Origin: Heterodera schachtii
Lineage: Eukaryota > Nematoda > Chromadorea > Rhabditida > Heteroderidae
Length of the DNA: 64,000 nt
Assembly: GCA_023374025.1 (NCBI GenBank)
Contig: SIJG01000046.1
Coordinates: 398,707 to 462,706 of the forward strand
Reading direction: 5' to 3'
Below are positions 11,601 to 22,112 of this stretch, one piece after another. A program made the position numbers and the translations under genes. The notes under the pieces were generated by a model. That model was not told where the DNA came from and ran no database searches. It saw nothing but the letters and a program-made list of their open reading frames with translations. Each line of letters starts with the position of its first letter. Position 1 is the stretch's first letter.

Positions 11601-14600
11601 GACGGCGCGTTCGGATGGTCGACAGTCATCATTGAGGAAAAACATCTCTTTTTGATTGGTTAATGAGCAGTAATCGGCAAAAAACCATTCAAAAAATCAT
11701 TTGTTCATCTCTAAATGATGTGCTGCCGATTGGGTGCCCTCTCGGAAAAGAGCGGCAGTTTATGAGCAGCAGAAGGACAATTTTGTTGGGTCTTTTGTGT
11801 CATGCGAACGAAATTCAGCAGTTTAAGGGCAATAAAATTGGAAAACATTAATAAAATTTAATTACCCCGTTCAAATTTGCGCGTGGCCCTGGGTCAATTC
11901 GGCGCGAATTTTTCCGTGTCGGCCTCAGAAAATGCTTCTTACCCAAAATTTTTCAAAAAATACAAGCTTATAAAGGAAAAATTCTTATTCAATCGGGAAA
12001 AAGCTTAGCATTTTCGTAGAGATTAGAATATGTACTAAGAAATGAATGTTGTCCCATCCCATCAGGGAAATGAGATTTTTGCATCAGTATTTTCATCCCA
12101 ATAACATATTATGTAAATGAGAGTAAAAAAATTCGCCCAAAAAAGCCGATTTCTTGCTCTTAAAAGGGATATATGAGGATTAACCAAGGAATGAATGCTA
12201 AACTTTCATTAGCCCATCTCCGCCGGGGGGGGGCGGGCGTCCTTTTGCGCGTCAGTTTTATTAACCAAGCAATAAACATGATGATATGATGGTGATAATG
12301 ATGAATGTGTTATGCGTTTGAACCAATCACAGCTGGATGGATGGGGATGGTCAATGCGCGGGAACAAAGCGAAGAATGTGCGAAGAGATCAGAGACGAAT
12401 CGCCGAGGGTGGCACCAACCCAACCAAATTTGACGATTTTGCCACCATTCTTGACCCCACCCATGTCATCAGTCAGTAGAGACAGACAGCAGCACTCAAC
12501 GTCAAGCTGTGCACACATTGAGCAGATGAGTAAAAGAGAGAAGTTGGGGGTGATTGAAAGATTGGAATGTTATTATCACAATAAAAGTGGTGGATTTGAA
12601 TATTTAAATTTGAAAAGAGAACTGACAAGATAATGGTAAAGAAAAAATAGAAAATTCGGTAGATCATTTTTCAGAATTAGAATTAATTGCCCGTCTGATC
12701 AGAGTATTGCACCAAACGGCGGCATGCCCACCCCATCCCCAGCATTTGGCTTACAGTACTCACTTCACGTGTCATTCAAATTCGCGCTTTGGGCATCCAA
12801 TTTTCGCGTGGAAGCGCCGCAACTTGATCGCCTAACGCACAATGAATGAGTGAATGAATTGCATACGAATGAAAGGGTGTGATCATCATCAGCACCTCTC
12901 TTTAATTACACAAATTGCTTGGCGTCGTGTCTCAAATTTGTGCCTTTACCATCCGAGCGCCAATTCAAAATTGGCGGGGGGGGGGGGAGACAATGAGCAA
13001 AAGAACAAATCTGTGTCCTTGTGAATGCGATTTGAAAGCGACGAAGGAATTACATGGGCTGTGAATAATTGGGGAACCGAACTCATCTTTTTAGGGAAAT
13101 TTTCTGGAAGAATTTTACTCAATTGGAAATTTCCACTGCCCATTTGGTGGGCCATTAAATCAAGGGAAAAAAAAGAAGAAGTAAAGGATTTGGGCGTTTA
13201 AATTATTATTAATTAATTAAAAAATCAAAACATTTACTTCAATGTCCATGTAAATTTATTTCTAATTTTAAACAGAAAATTTAATTTTGAGCAAATGACT
13301 TAAGAGTATAAAAATTAACAAAACATTACAGTAGCTTATAAATAAATATGAGATCATAAACTGTATTTTATTCTTAATATAATAATAAGGTCTATTAAAA
13401 ATTTATCAAATTAAAAATCTTGGATTCAAAAAAATTCTTTTAGGTTACATAAAAAAAATGGGAAGGTATTCAAATAAAATATTATTTTAAGTTTTATTAT
13501 TGTGGCCCAAAAACAATTTCAGCCTAAATAATGAAGCGTTGGAAAGAAAGAATTTCCCAATTTTAGAGCTTTAGGTGGGAAAAGCAGTCTGGTCGTAATT
13601 ATGCTGTTGTGTGATTTTAAATTTAATTATTTTTTTAAGAGATGAACAATACTCAAAAAAGATGGGGTTAAAAAACAATAAAAAGCATTTTTAATTTTGA
13701 AAAGGGTTTTATTAAAAAATTGGGGGAGGGGACTCATTTCGCGAAATACGGTATTTGAATTTTAAAAAAAAACTTTTCAAGTAAATTGGTTCATAAAAGG
13801 CATTTACTTTAAAATGTGAGTTTTCCCTAATCAAATTAAAATTTTAATCGATTGAATGGCGTCGGCCATTCGTTCGATTGCTTCTGATTGAGCCGCACAG
13901 TCATAAGCATAAATAAGCCGCCCATTAAGGCGACTTAAAAGGGGCAGGCCGAGCAGCAGTGGCGGCGGCGGTGGTACAAAAGATTACTCACTCTGACGAA
14001 TGACTTTTTGTCGGCCCCGCCAAAATTGTGCAAAAATGCCACTTCACTTTACGGAGCAAAATGCCATCATCGGCGGTGGGATGGCCGGGACAGTCAAAGC
14101 TAATGGCAACCAATCCCAGGGATCAATTTAAAGAAGTGATGAAGCAATTTGTGCAAATGGGCATAACAAAGTCGTGATGGCAAAAACAGCAAAAATATGC
14201 GAAATTTGATAAAATTAATTTGCTTAATAATTTTAAGTAAAATTCATGATTTTAAAAAGAGAAAGGAGAGAGGGTTTAAGAAGGAATAAATTGTTTTCAT
14301 TTAATATTTTTCATTGTAATAAATGTGCTTGCATCATTTATATAGTCGCTTTTCCCCCTTTTTAACGAAGAGTGGAAATTTAAAATTTGAAGCCCTTAAT
14401 TAGGCATTAAATATCCATTTCCCAACTAATTAGTGTGTGTCTGTTTGGTATCGAATAAATTTTCATATATTTTTAACGTAAATCCGCTGGCGTGGCCAAC
14501 ATCCGCCGGTGAGTGTGCGATGGCGCAGCGTTGGGATGGGTCTGAACTAATTAGTATAATATTTTGGATGGATCGTCGCCTCCTGCTCCACATTTGTGCC

Positions 14601-15364
14601 CAATGTTTGTTTATTTATTTGTTCAACTGCTGGCACATGCCGCCATTTCGCTTATTAATTATAATTATATTTTAATGAAAATTATTACACGGGGGGGCTA
14701 ATTTGAGAAATTTTCAACAGGTTGATAAAAAATGACAATGTGAAAATGCGGAAGAAATGAAAAGAAATATGCCAGAATTTAAGAAAACTGTTAAATCACA
14801 GAATAGTAATTAGAGAAATGACGAGAAATTTCTCGGAAAAAAAGACAAAATCCTCAGAATCCTCTGAGCAGTATGGCACTCCCAACTGATCAAGCTCACC
14901 CAATTAAGCCTAATTATTGCGAACTCATTGAGAAAGTTATTGGGATAAAATCAGACAAATTTTATATTTTAGGATTTAAACGAGTCCATATGATTAGTCG
15001 ACGAAAAAGAGATTTTTGGAATTTTTGAATGAAAACTATCGTCCATTTTCGTCAATGCTTTTGTCCGCAAAATCTTCTCTTTTAAGATTCTTTTCAGTTT
15101 TCTATGCAGTTGAATAGCTTTCTTTCAATTTCATCCTGGGCTTTTTGTAGAATTTGTTTAGAAATTGGGGCAAGAATTAATGTCAAATCGGATTAGTTTC
15201 TTAAATGCGTAAAAGTACTCAGTCAGTGAAAATGAGTGCAATCAGTTTTAACACATTCATTTTGCCAACAATAAAATTTATGTTTTGTATTATCAATTGT
15301 CTTTATTAAATATCTCTCTCCTTTTCCGGTCCCTCCTTTTTTCTGATCAGATCACTTTGCTTGA
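5643..15364. other. Long stretch without a supportable gene
   Basis: AT-rich DNA with islands of GC and repeated homopolymers: poly-G near 6208, 7230, 11386, 11537 and 12978, poly-C near 6288 and 10183. Short GAATGAATG/CATTCATTC repeats recur near 7018, 8046, 10137, 10400, 11140 and 12842. The longer open frames (for example plus 8052-8516, plus 10105-10524, minus 11000-11632) span homopolymers, have Pro-rich low-complexity translations and lack good splice sites, so I do not call them. Large introns of a gene whose exons I cannot see remain possible. Confidence 0.5.
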
Positions 15365-16405
15365 TCAACCGCTTGTGGTGCCCGAAATTATGCAATTTTT
15401 GCCGTCTCCGCTCGACCCGACGTCGAAACTGCGCAGCATCGGCGGCTCCTTTTGCTGATTGTTCCCTTGGAATTCGGCACATACTTTCTTCGATGGTCCG
15501 CTGATCTGCACATTTTTGATGGTCGCCACGTCGCCATAATTCTCGTTGAGGCCACACAACAGCGTTTTCAGCCCAGTCACTTTAATGTTCTCCAGCACAA
15601 ACTTTCGCTTTTGGCATTGCGTTTTGCAGTTGCCGCATGCGCGCGCCAATTTGCCAATGCTTTCGGCCTAAAATTGATCCGAAATCTCATTAATTACTTA
15701 AGTATCACTTCTCGGATAAAGCCGGAAATGCGTAAATGATTTCGAGTATTAGTGATAACAGGGGCTCATGTGTTTAAAAAAATAACCTTTTAAATAAAGT
15801 TTTTTTTAATTAGAATTTTTTGAACAGCCAAATTAAACAAATTTATTTCAATTTCACTTTAGCAAATTTTTTATGCTTTTAAAGGATTAAAGTTAAAAAA
15901 AGAGTCACTTTTTGCTTTATTTTTAAAAAAGCTTTGCCCCTTTTAAGCCTATTTTCAAAGATCGTCAACGTGCCACCGCCGTTCATTTGGAACACTTTGT
16001 CCGCGGCATTTTTCACACCGCCGCCTGTCACAAGAAAATCGTACTCCGTGCACCCGCTGCTGCTCCGGAAAGTGGCCGCGTCTTCGCCCACCTTTTCCCA
16101 CCACACATTTTCAGCGTGCACCCGTCATAGCAGTGAATGCCGTCCGCCCCGTTTTGGCCGATGATCAAATTTTTGATCACTGCGCCCTTTTCAGAACGGA
16201 TCAGTGCTTTTTGGCCCTCCGACTGATCACCGGTGCCCAACGCCGAAGAGGCGGTCAATCGTTTGTAGCCAAAGTCTCTGGAGCCTCCCGTCACAACAAT
16301 TGTTGCCGGAACCGTTTCATCACTTGTTGCTTTTGGCCATTGCTGGCCAAAGGCATTTGGTGCCAAATTGGCAAAAGCAATGGTCACAAAAAGGAAAAAG
16401 GACAT
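15365..16405 (-). pseudogene. Family 3 pectate lyase, disrupted copy
   Basis: Homologous along its whole length to the pectate lyase at 54553-55398. It keeps a signal peptide (MSFFLFVTIAFANLAPNAFG, then QQWPKATSDE), the segment DGIHCYDGCTL, the W-W-x-K-V-G-E-D-A-A-T motif and the Cys-rich second exon (ACGNCKTQCQKRKF) ending ISGTTSG. PL3 enzymes cleave unesterified pectin by beta-elimination and are secreted from the subventral oesophageal glands of cyst nematodes. Compared with the other copy, one base is missing near 16111, shifting the frame just before NVWWEKVGEDA. About seven bases are missing near 15960, and the exon 1 donor has changed from GTGGTAATC to TGAAAATAG. The exon 2 acceptor (TTTTAG before AESIGKL) is intact, and homology continues about 50 bp past the stop. 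Three independent lesions make a pseudogene likely; a consensus error could explain the single-base one only. Confidence 0.85.
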
Positions 16406-16911
16406 TTGATGAAATAATTTTTATTCAATTAATTAATAATTATTAATTTTAATGTGGCTTTTCAAAAAAGATAATCGCTTTTAAACAAAAAAATTTGATG
16501 CACTTATAAGGACCAAACTTTGTTTAAATTTCAACAAGCATTTTTGGGCTTTCGAATGATCACTCGACAAAAAAAAAATTCATCTAAGCAAATAAATGCT
16601 ACTTCCATCGCACTTTTGGTATCCGACGAATTGTACTGCCATTTTCGCCAGCCAAAAACCCCAAATTTTATTATTTTCGTTTCCTTGGTATCAAAATTGT
16701 CTCATAGACAAAAAACAAACAATTAGGAGTCAGTCTATCTTTGTGAGTAAATTTTTTTTTTTTTTTCATTTCTTTAATTAGCTTTTTTTGTTGTTGTTTT
16801 GCACATTCGTTTGAGTAAGATTTATTGAAAATTGCTAACAAAAATATATTTTTGACTGAATTTTGGTTAAAACAAACAAAAATTTTACATTCTTTGTGTC
16901 TTCTTGTATTT

Positions 16912-17051
16912 TCGATAGCCCAGATTTTTTTCTATATTAGCCTGCAAAATTAAAAAAATTTAATCAACTTACGAAAAAGTAGTATAAAATTAAGTACTAT
17001 TCTACCATAATTTGATTTTGTAGGCTAATAGGGAAAAACCTGGGCTATCGA
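16912..17051. mobile_element. Short palindromic element ending TCGATAGCCC
   Basis: Inverted repeat of about 37 bp arms: TCGATAGCCCAGATTTTTTT on the left, and AAAAACCTGGGCTATCGA on the right, each continuing inward with CTATATTAGCCTGCAAAA or its complement. The centre is AT-rich. The GATAGCCCA and TTAGCCTGCAAA pieces recur in the palindromes near 25755-25950 and 30731-30867, so these may be related. Confidence 0.55.
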
Positions 17052-17234
17052 ACGATTCCAAAAATGTAAATTTTGTTACTTTTAAGCAAAATTATGCCAT
17101 ATTTTGTCTAAGAAATAGCTAAAATGGCGGCTTTTAGGAAACGACTCAGCAAATAACAGACTCTCCCTTGCTTTTCAGGATTAAAATTTGCCAACATATG
17201 AATGAATGCTCTATTTTTTATTTATGAATATTTT

Positions 17235-17453
17235 TTATCCTTTTTTGAATGATTGAGTCCCTGTGCAATTTGGACACTTCAGTACCGAGACTGAATTCTG
17301 TACAAAATTTTCGCCGTTCTCGTAAAATGGCACCGTTCGACTTCGCCTATCGACGAAACGAAGCGAATCATTTATTTTATTAAAATTACTAACAATAAGC
17401 ATTTTAATGTATTTATAGACAATGTCCTCGGAGGAAGGGCATGCTTCAAACAT
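17235..17453 (-). CDS. Possible protein fragment, unrecognised
   Basis: A 72-codon open frame without an obvious splice site. Its C-terminal half reads like genuine protein (RFVDRRSRTVPFYENGENF, then VQNSVSVLKCPNCTGTQ, with a CPNC pair). The GC content of this part is above that of its AT-rich surroundings, as expected for coding DNA. No signal peptide or partner exon was seen. It could be a gene relic or one exon of an undetected gene. Confidence 0.3.
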   Translation of the reverse strand: MFEACPSSEDIVYKYIKMLIVSNFNKINDSLRFVDRRSRTVPFYENGENFVQNSVSVLKCPNCTGTQSFKKG

Positions 17454-18455
17454 ATTAGTCTTTAATTGCCCTATTTAGTGTCTCGATTGCTTATTCATAC
17501 AAAATTACGGTTTTTTTACAAATATTGTTTTTTATGTATTTTTATTATTTATTATGAAAATAAGAAAATAGAATAAATACCTATTAGTTGAATACAGAAA
17601 GTTCGTTTTCCTATGATTTATGTTTTTAGCGTGCATTTCAAAGCCTTAGAAATACTTTTAATCTTTGTTTTTTTTCAATAAAATTTATATGCTTAAACCG
17701 CGCATTTTTATATAAAATCTTATTTATTAAAATGATTATTAAAAAGATTTTAAGTAAAATAGATTAATTGTTTTTCGTTTAATTGTCGCCTGCCGCATAC
17801 GATTTTGTTTTTCTTGGAACAGAATTCCTACGATTGATGCCACGCCAAATGAAGTCACAAGTTGCTGACGCTTACTTTTGCTAATTGAAGTTGGGCTTTA
17901 TGTCCACACTTTGCTGTTTTTCATCCATTCGTAAATTCAAACAAATAAATTTCCATTTTGAAATTTCCATTTTTTCTTTGCCTTTTTCATTTTTGTCAAT
18001 TTTCATTAAATTATTCTGTTATTTTCAAATATGTTTTAATTTAGTGATATTTAGCCTCATATTTTATTTACTGCATAAATTGTCTCTTAATCACCTCATT
18101 TGTCAGTCGTCCATTAAAATAAAATAAAAATGTGACATTTTTAAATGAAAAATGGGATGAATAATAATGAAAAGAGATGACAAAGATTGTTGAGCATACA
18201 ATGAATGGGTGCGGTCGGTGACAAATTTTATGTCGCAATTACAAATTAAAAATGCCATGCCATTTTTTTTTATGAAAAATGTCAAAATCTTGTTTAAATC
18301 ATTGCCTTTTTCGCTCCAAATGCTCAACGCTAAATCATTTTAAAAGCATTCTTAACGGAAATATTTAATTCGAAGGAAACCCAAAAAATAATTTTATGTA
18401 CGCTTTTTGAGATTATTTTAAATAAATTAGAGAGGAGTCAATTTGATTTCCATTA

Positions 18456-21001
18456 ATGACTTTATTACTCATTGTCACCTCATTAGCGTTAATTGGCATT
18501 GTGTGGAGCGGCGGGTAAATTTAACAAAAGGACTATCACATATTTAAGAACTTTTGAAGTTTTCTCGCTCAGTTATCCACCGCCTCCCCCTCCGCCAAAT
18601 TATGGCGTTTATGAAGCGCCGCCTTTCCCATTGCCGCGACCGCAGCCTCCACCGCCACCGCCATACGCAAACAGACCGCTCCCACCTCCGCCGCTACCTC
18701 CGCAGCCTCTGCAGCTTCCACCGCCACCTCCGCCGCTACCTCCGCAGTTTCCACCGCCACCTCCGCCGCTCCCACCGCCACCTCCTCCAGGGCCTCCGCC
18801 TCATCCGGCACCAGGATATAAGCCTTACTATGAGCCAAATGTGTGGATTTGAGCATGCACTTATGAGAAAGGTCATATTAATTTGAAATTAATTCAGTTT
18901 GAGTGCCGTGGCAAATCGGACGGCGTTTACCATCAGCAGCCAGGCGCGTGCACCGACCGCTTCATCAAATGTGCCAATGGGCGTACTTTTGGCTACCATT
19001 GCCCGCCTGGGCTGTTCTACAACTACGACGTGAACAATGGACGTGAGCAGTCATCATTAGGGTTGGGAATTATATGCACATGCATATTTTTTTCCTGAAC
19101 TGCGGGAGGCCTGAAACGCACGAAAAACGTTTTTAACTTGTTTTGAAGCTTCTAGGTCGTATTTCCATATGCATATTTGGCATATTTGTGCATATTTCGC
19201 GATTTATGTGCATATTTTGGCATTTCGTGCATATTTGGGCATTTTTTCAAAAACCTCTATTAGAACGGCCTCATCACTTAAATTGGCCTTTTTGACACTT
19301 AAAGACCGGAAAATTTTCCGAAAAATCATTTTTAGTAAAATTTTTGAAAATTTGATGAAATTAAATTTTCTAAAAATTGATTAATTTATGTCAAAAATAA
19401 GCAAAAAAAGAGAGAAATTTTCGCTTTTCGGGTTGGTTTTTCGCTAAAAATGAGTTCATTTAAACTTTACGATTTTTAATAGATATTTAGCCATTTTTGA
19501 AAGTTTTTACTTTACATTTAGCGAATTTGAAGAAATTTTGAGAAATTATACCCCCAAATTGGAAAATGTATTTGCATATTTTTCACTTTTTATGTGCATA
19601 TTTAGCAATTTTTGGGTGCATGATGCGCATATTTTAAGATTTTATGTGCATATAATTCCCTACCCTAGTCATCATTTAGTCGGCCAATTAATTAAAATAT
19701 TAATTAGAATGTGACTACAAAGCCAATGTCGCCCCTTGTGTGGGCCTTCCTCGTCCACCACCACCGCCTCCGCCGGTACCGTACCCTCCGCCCCAGCCCA
19801 AATGTAAGTTCAGCTGATCACTCGCTTCTAGCTCTAATTGTTTATGGAAAGCTAATTTAAACATTTTGTTAAACATACAAATTGTTAAGCTGATATAATG
19901 CACTAAAACACTAAATAATTCTCTATTATCCCTCTAAAAATTATTAACGCTAGAACAGGACGGGATTGGTGGGAAGGATTCGATCTTTAGGATAACTTAA
20001 TCCTTTTTAAACATTTCTCAGATCAGCCACCACCTCCCCCTCCCCCTCCTCCTCCTCCTCCGCCACCTCCTCCTCCTCCGCCACCTCCTCCTCCGCCACC
20101 TCCTCCTCCTCCACCACCTCCTCCTCCTCCGCCACCTCCACCGCCTCAATATGGGCCATACGGAGTGCCCAGAGCTGATGACGACAATGAAAATGCCAAT
20201 GTTGTATTGCCACCAACAGCGGATGATGCGGCTCAGCAACAAGAGCCAAAGTCGGTGAAGGACAACTACAGGCCCGAAAAGCCAAAGCCATACGAGCCCG
20301 AGAAGGAACAGTACGGAAAGGAGAAGCCGCAACGGCCAAATAAGAAGGAACACGAGCAGGAGGAGGAAGAGGAGGAGAAGGAGACGTACTATCAAGTACC
20401 AAAGGTCAAGCCGAAGAAGAAGAAGCTGAACCAACAGCAGGAGAAGGAAAGAGACACCGAAACACCGTCCCACCCGGAGAAGGACCGGGATCCGGTGAAG
20501 CCAAATGACGGAGAGAAGGAGCAGCAGGACTTCCCCGAAAAACCAACTGAGCCAAGAAAGAAACCAGCGGAAGGACCCGAAGAGCAAACGCCTGAGAAGC
20601 CAGAGGAAAAGCCGGACGAATTTGAGGAGCGATCGAATGGGGAGAAGAAGCCAAAGGGGGGAGCGGAAGACCAAGCTGAACCAAAGAAGAAGCCGGACGG
20701 AGTGGAAGAGGAGCCAAAGTCGGAGAAGAAGCCAAATGAAGCGGTGCCGAAGGAAGAGGAAAACCAGGCGGACGAGCCCAAAAAGGCACCAGAGGCAAAG
20801 ACAGCGGAAAGCCCGGAAAAGCCACCGGTGGCACAGGAAAAGGCACCGCCAAATGGCACAGCCGAAGATGACGGAAAAGATGGCAAGCAAGGGGAGGAAG
20901 ACAAAAAGCAACCGGCATCTGACCAACAGTCCAATCAGAGCCAAGCGGCGCCCGCGCGTGGGAACCGAAGCCGACGAGGGGCAAAAGTCAGCCGAAAATG
21001 A
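18456..21001 (+). CDS. Secreted proline-rich protein with one CBM14 chitin-binding domain and a Lys/Glu/Pro tail
   Basis: Five exons, all GT-AG and phase-consistent: 18456-18514, 18573-18840, 18898-19042, 19708-19803, 20022-21001, giving 515 codons. Exon 1 encodes a signal peptide (MTLLLIVTSLALIGIVWSG). Exon 2 is about 90 residues of proline-rich sequence with P5-P7 runs. Exons 3-4 form a complete peritrophin-A/CBM14 domain with six cysteines in order (FEC, GAC, IKC, YHC, GQC, APC), a fold that binds chitin. Exons 4-5 add more polyproline, then about 280 residues dominated by Glu, Lys and Pro, ending SRRGAKVSRK. A secreted matrix protein tied to chitin (eggshell, stylet or feeding apparatus) is plausible but inferred. 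Introns 1 and 2 are only 58 and 57 bp; intron 3 is swollen to 665 bp by a transposon. The long open frames on the opposite strand over exon 5 are shadows of the repeats. Confidence 0.85.
19058..19667. mobile_element. hAT-like MITE with 8-bp target-site duplication
   Basis: The terminal inverted repeats are TAGGGTTGGGAATTATATGC on the left and, read inward from the right, TAGGGTAGGGAATTATATGC, with one mismatch in 20. It is flanked on both sides by GTCATCAT (19050-19057 and 19668-19675), a perfect 8-bp duplication. Eight-base duplications and ends beginning TAGNG are typical of hAT transposons. The 610-bp interior is AT-rich with many GCATATTT units and no transposase, so it is non-autonomous. 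It sits wholly inside intron 3 of the CBM14 gene. Confidence 0.85.
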
Positions 21002-22112
21002 TTTAAAACAAAATTAAAATGGTATTTAATTTAGTAGGGAAGAAATTGGCACATAAAACAGAGGGACGATGATTGGAAAAAAGGCGCAACGAAAAATAAT
21101 AACGGACCATAATTGATCAATTATCAACACATTAAATATATAATTCGAAAAATATGCTGAGGATTAATACATAATATTTGCTCTGTTTAAAATTTTAAAA
21201 TACTTCAAAAAATAAACAAAAAAAACTTTACTTCACTTTTCAACTGTCCATTATAAAAATCAAAAACCGCGGCACGACTCCTCCAAAAGCTTGCAAATGC
21301 CGAGTTTTCCAGACAGAATAGAAGCTCTTCCTTGGTCGCGAGCCAAGAAAATCTTGGTTTTCGGGACAGGGAGAGGAGTCCCTTTCTCACTCGGGGTTTA
21401 GTCTTGGTCACATTTTGAGACCCTTAACCGAGACTATTTTACACCTCCTGACTTGGAGATAGAAAATCTAAAATTTTAAATATTTTATTTCGTTCATGAT
21501 TCAGAGATTGAGACAACATTTAAAAAGAGAATGGGCTTATATGAGTATATTTCGTTTTATTGCAATTTTTTTGAATTAAAAAAGTAGTTTTATTGCTTTT
21601 GGATCGTTCTGATTTAAAATGTTATTTTTGATCAGCGATGCCCGTCTTTCAGAAATAATTTCGATGGCATTGGTTATTGATCGATTTTAAAATGGATTTT
21701 TTTACCATTTTAATTAATCTTCCGTCTTTATTTGTCGTGCTGCTTTAACAAAATGAATGAACTTTACCCGAACATGTGTTACCTTTTTATTTTATTTTCT
21801 TGAGTTCATTTTTATTAGTTGAAAATGAACACAACAGAAAAAAGTGAAGCAAATATTTTCAACAATTCCATACTATTTGTCTGATCAACCAATCAATTAG
21901 ACGTCTAATGAGCTGGATTTTTGAATAATTTTTTTGGAATTTGTTTTCTTAAAAATATATGATAAATGAATCTTATTTTTGATTTATGGAGTTGAGGAAG
22001 GAAATTATGTATTGAAAAAGCCTTCATTTAAATTATCTATTAAAAATATTTATGTTTTTTTCAAATCGCCCACGATAATTGTTTAAAATTAAAAATATAT
22101 TTTAATTTAGAA
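21002..22112. other. Spacer between two plus-strand genes
   Basis: AT-rich DNA with no supported gene. A slightly GC-richer patch at 21265-21460 contains CTTGGTC and its near-complement, but no clear element boundaries. The right edge ends in TTTAATTTAG just before the next start codon, a good trans-splice or splice acceptor. Confidence 0.5.

Larger units (their letters stand above)
16406..18455. other. Intergenic region between divergent pectate lyase copy and CBM14 gene
   Basis: AT-rich spacer holding the short palindrome at 16912-17051 and a possible gene fragment at 17235-17453. Nothing else could be supported. Both neighbouring genes start at its edges, so any promoters for them should lie here. 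Confidence 0.5.

Noticed and set aside
11000..11663. Frames of 109-210 residues on both strands
   Set aside because: Homopolymer and Pro/Gly-rich artefacts of the G/C-run region.
12337..12633. 98-residue plus frame (MDGDGQCAGTKRRMCEEIRD start)
   Set aside because: No splice sites, signal or recognisable motif; chance frame in a GC-richer patch.
20018..20984. Long minus-strand open frames of 180-308 residues
   Set aside because: They are complements of the proline-rich and Lys/Glu-rich repeats of the plus-strand CBM14 gene, with Leu/Arg or Ser/Gly low-complexity translations.
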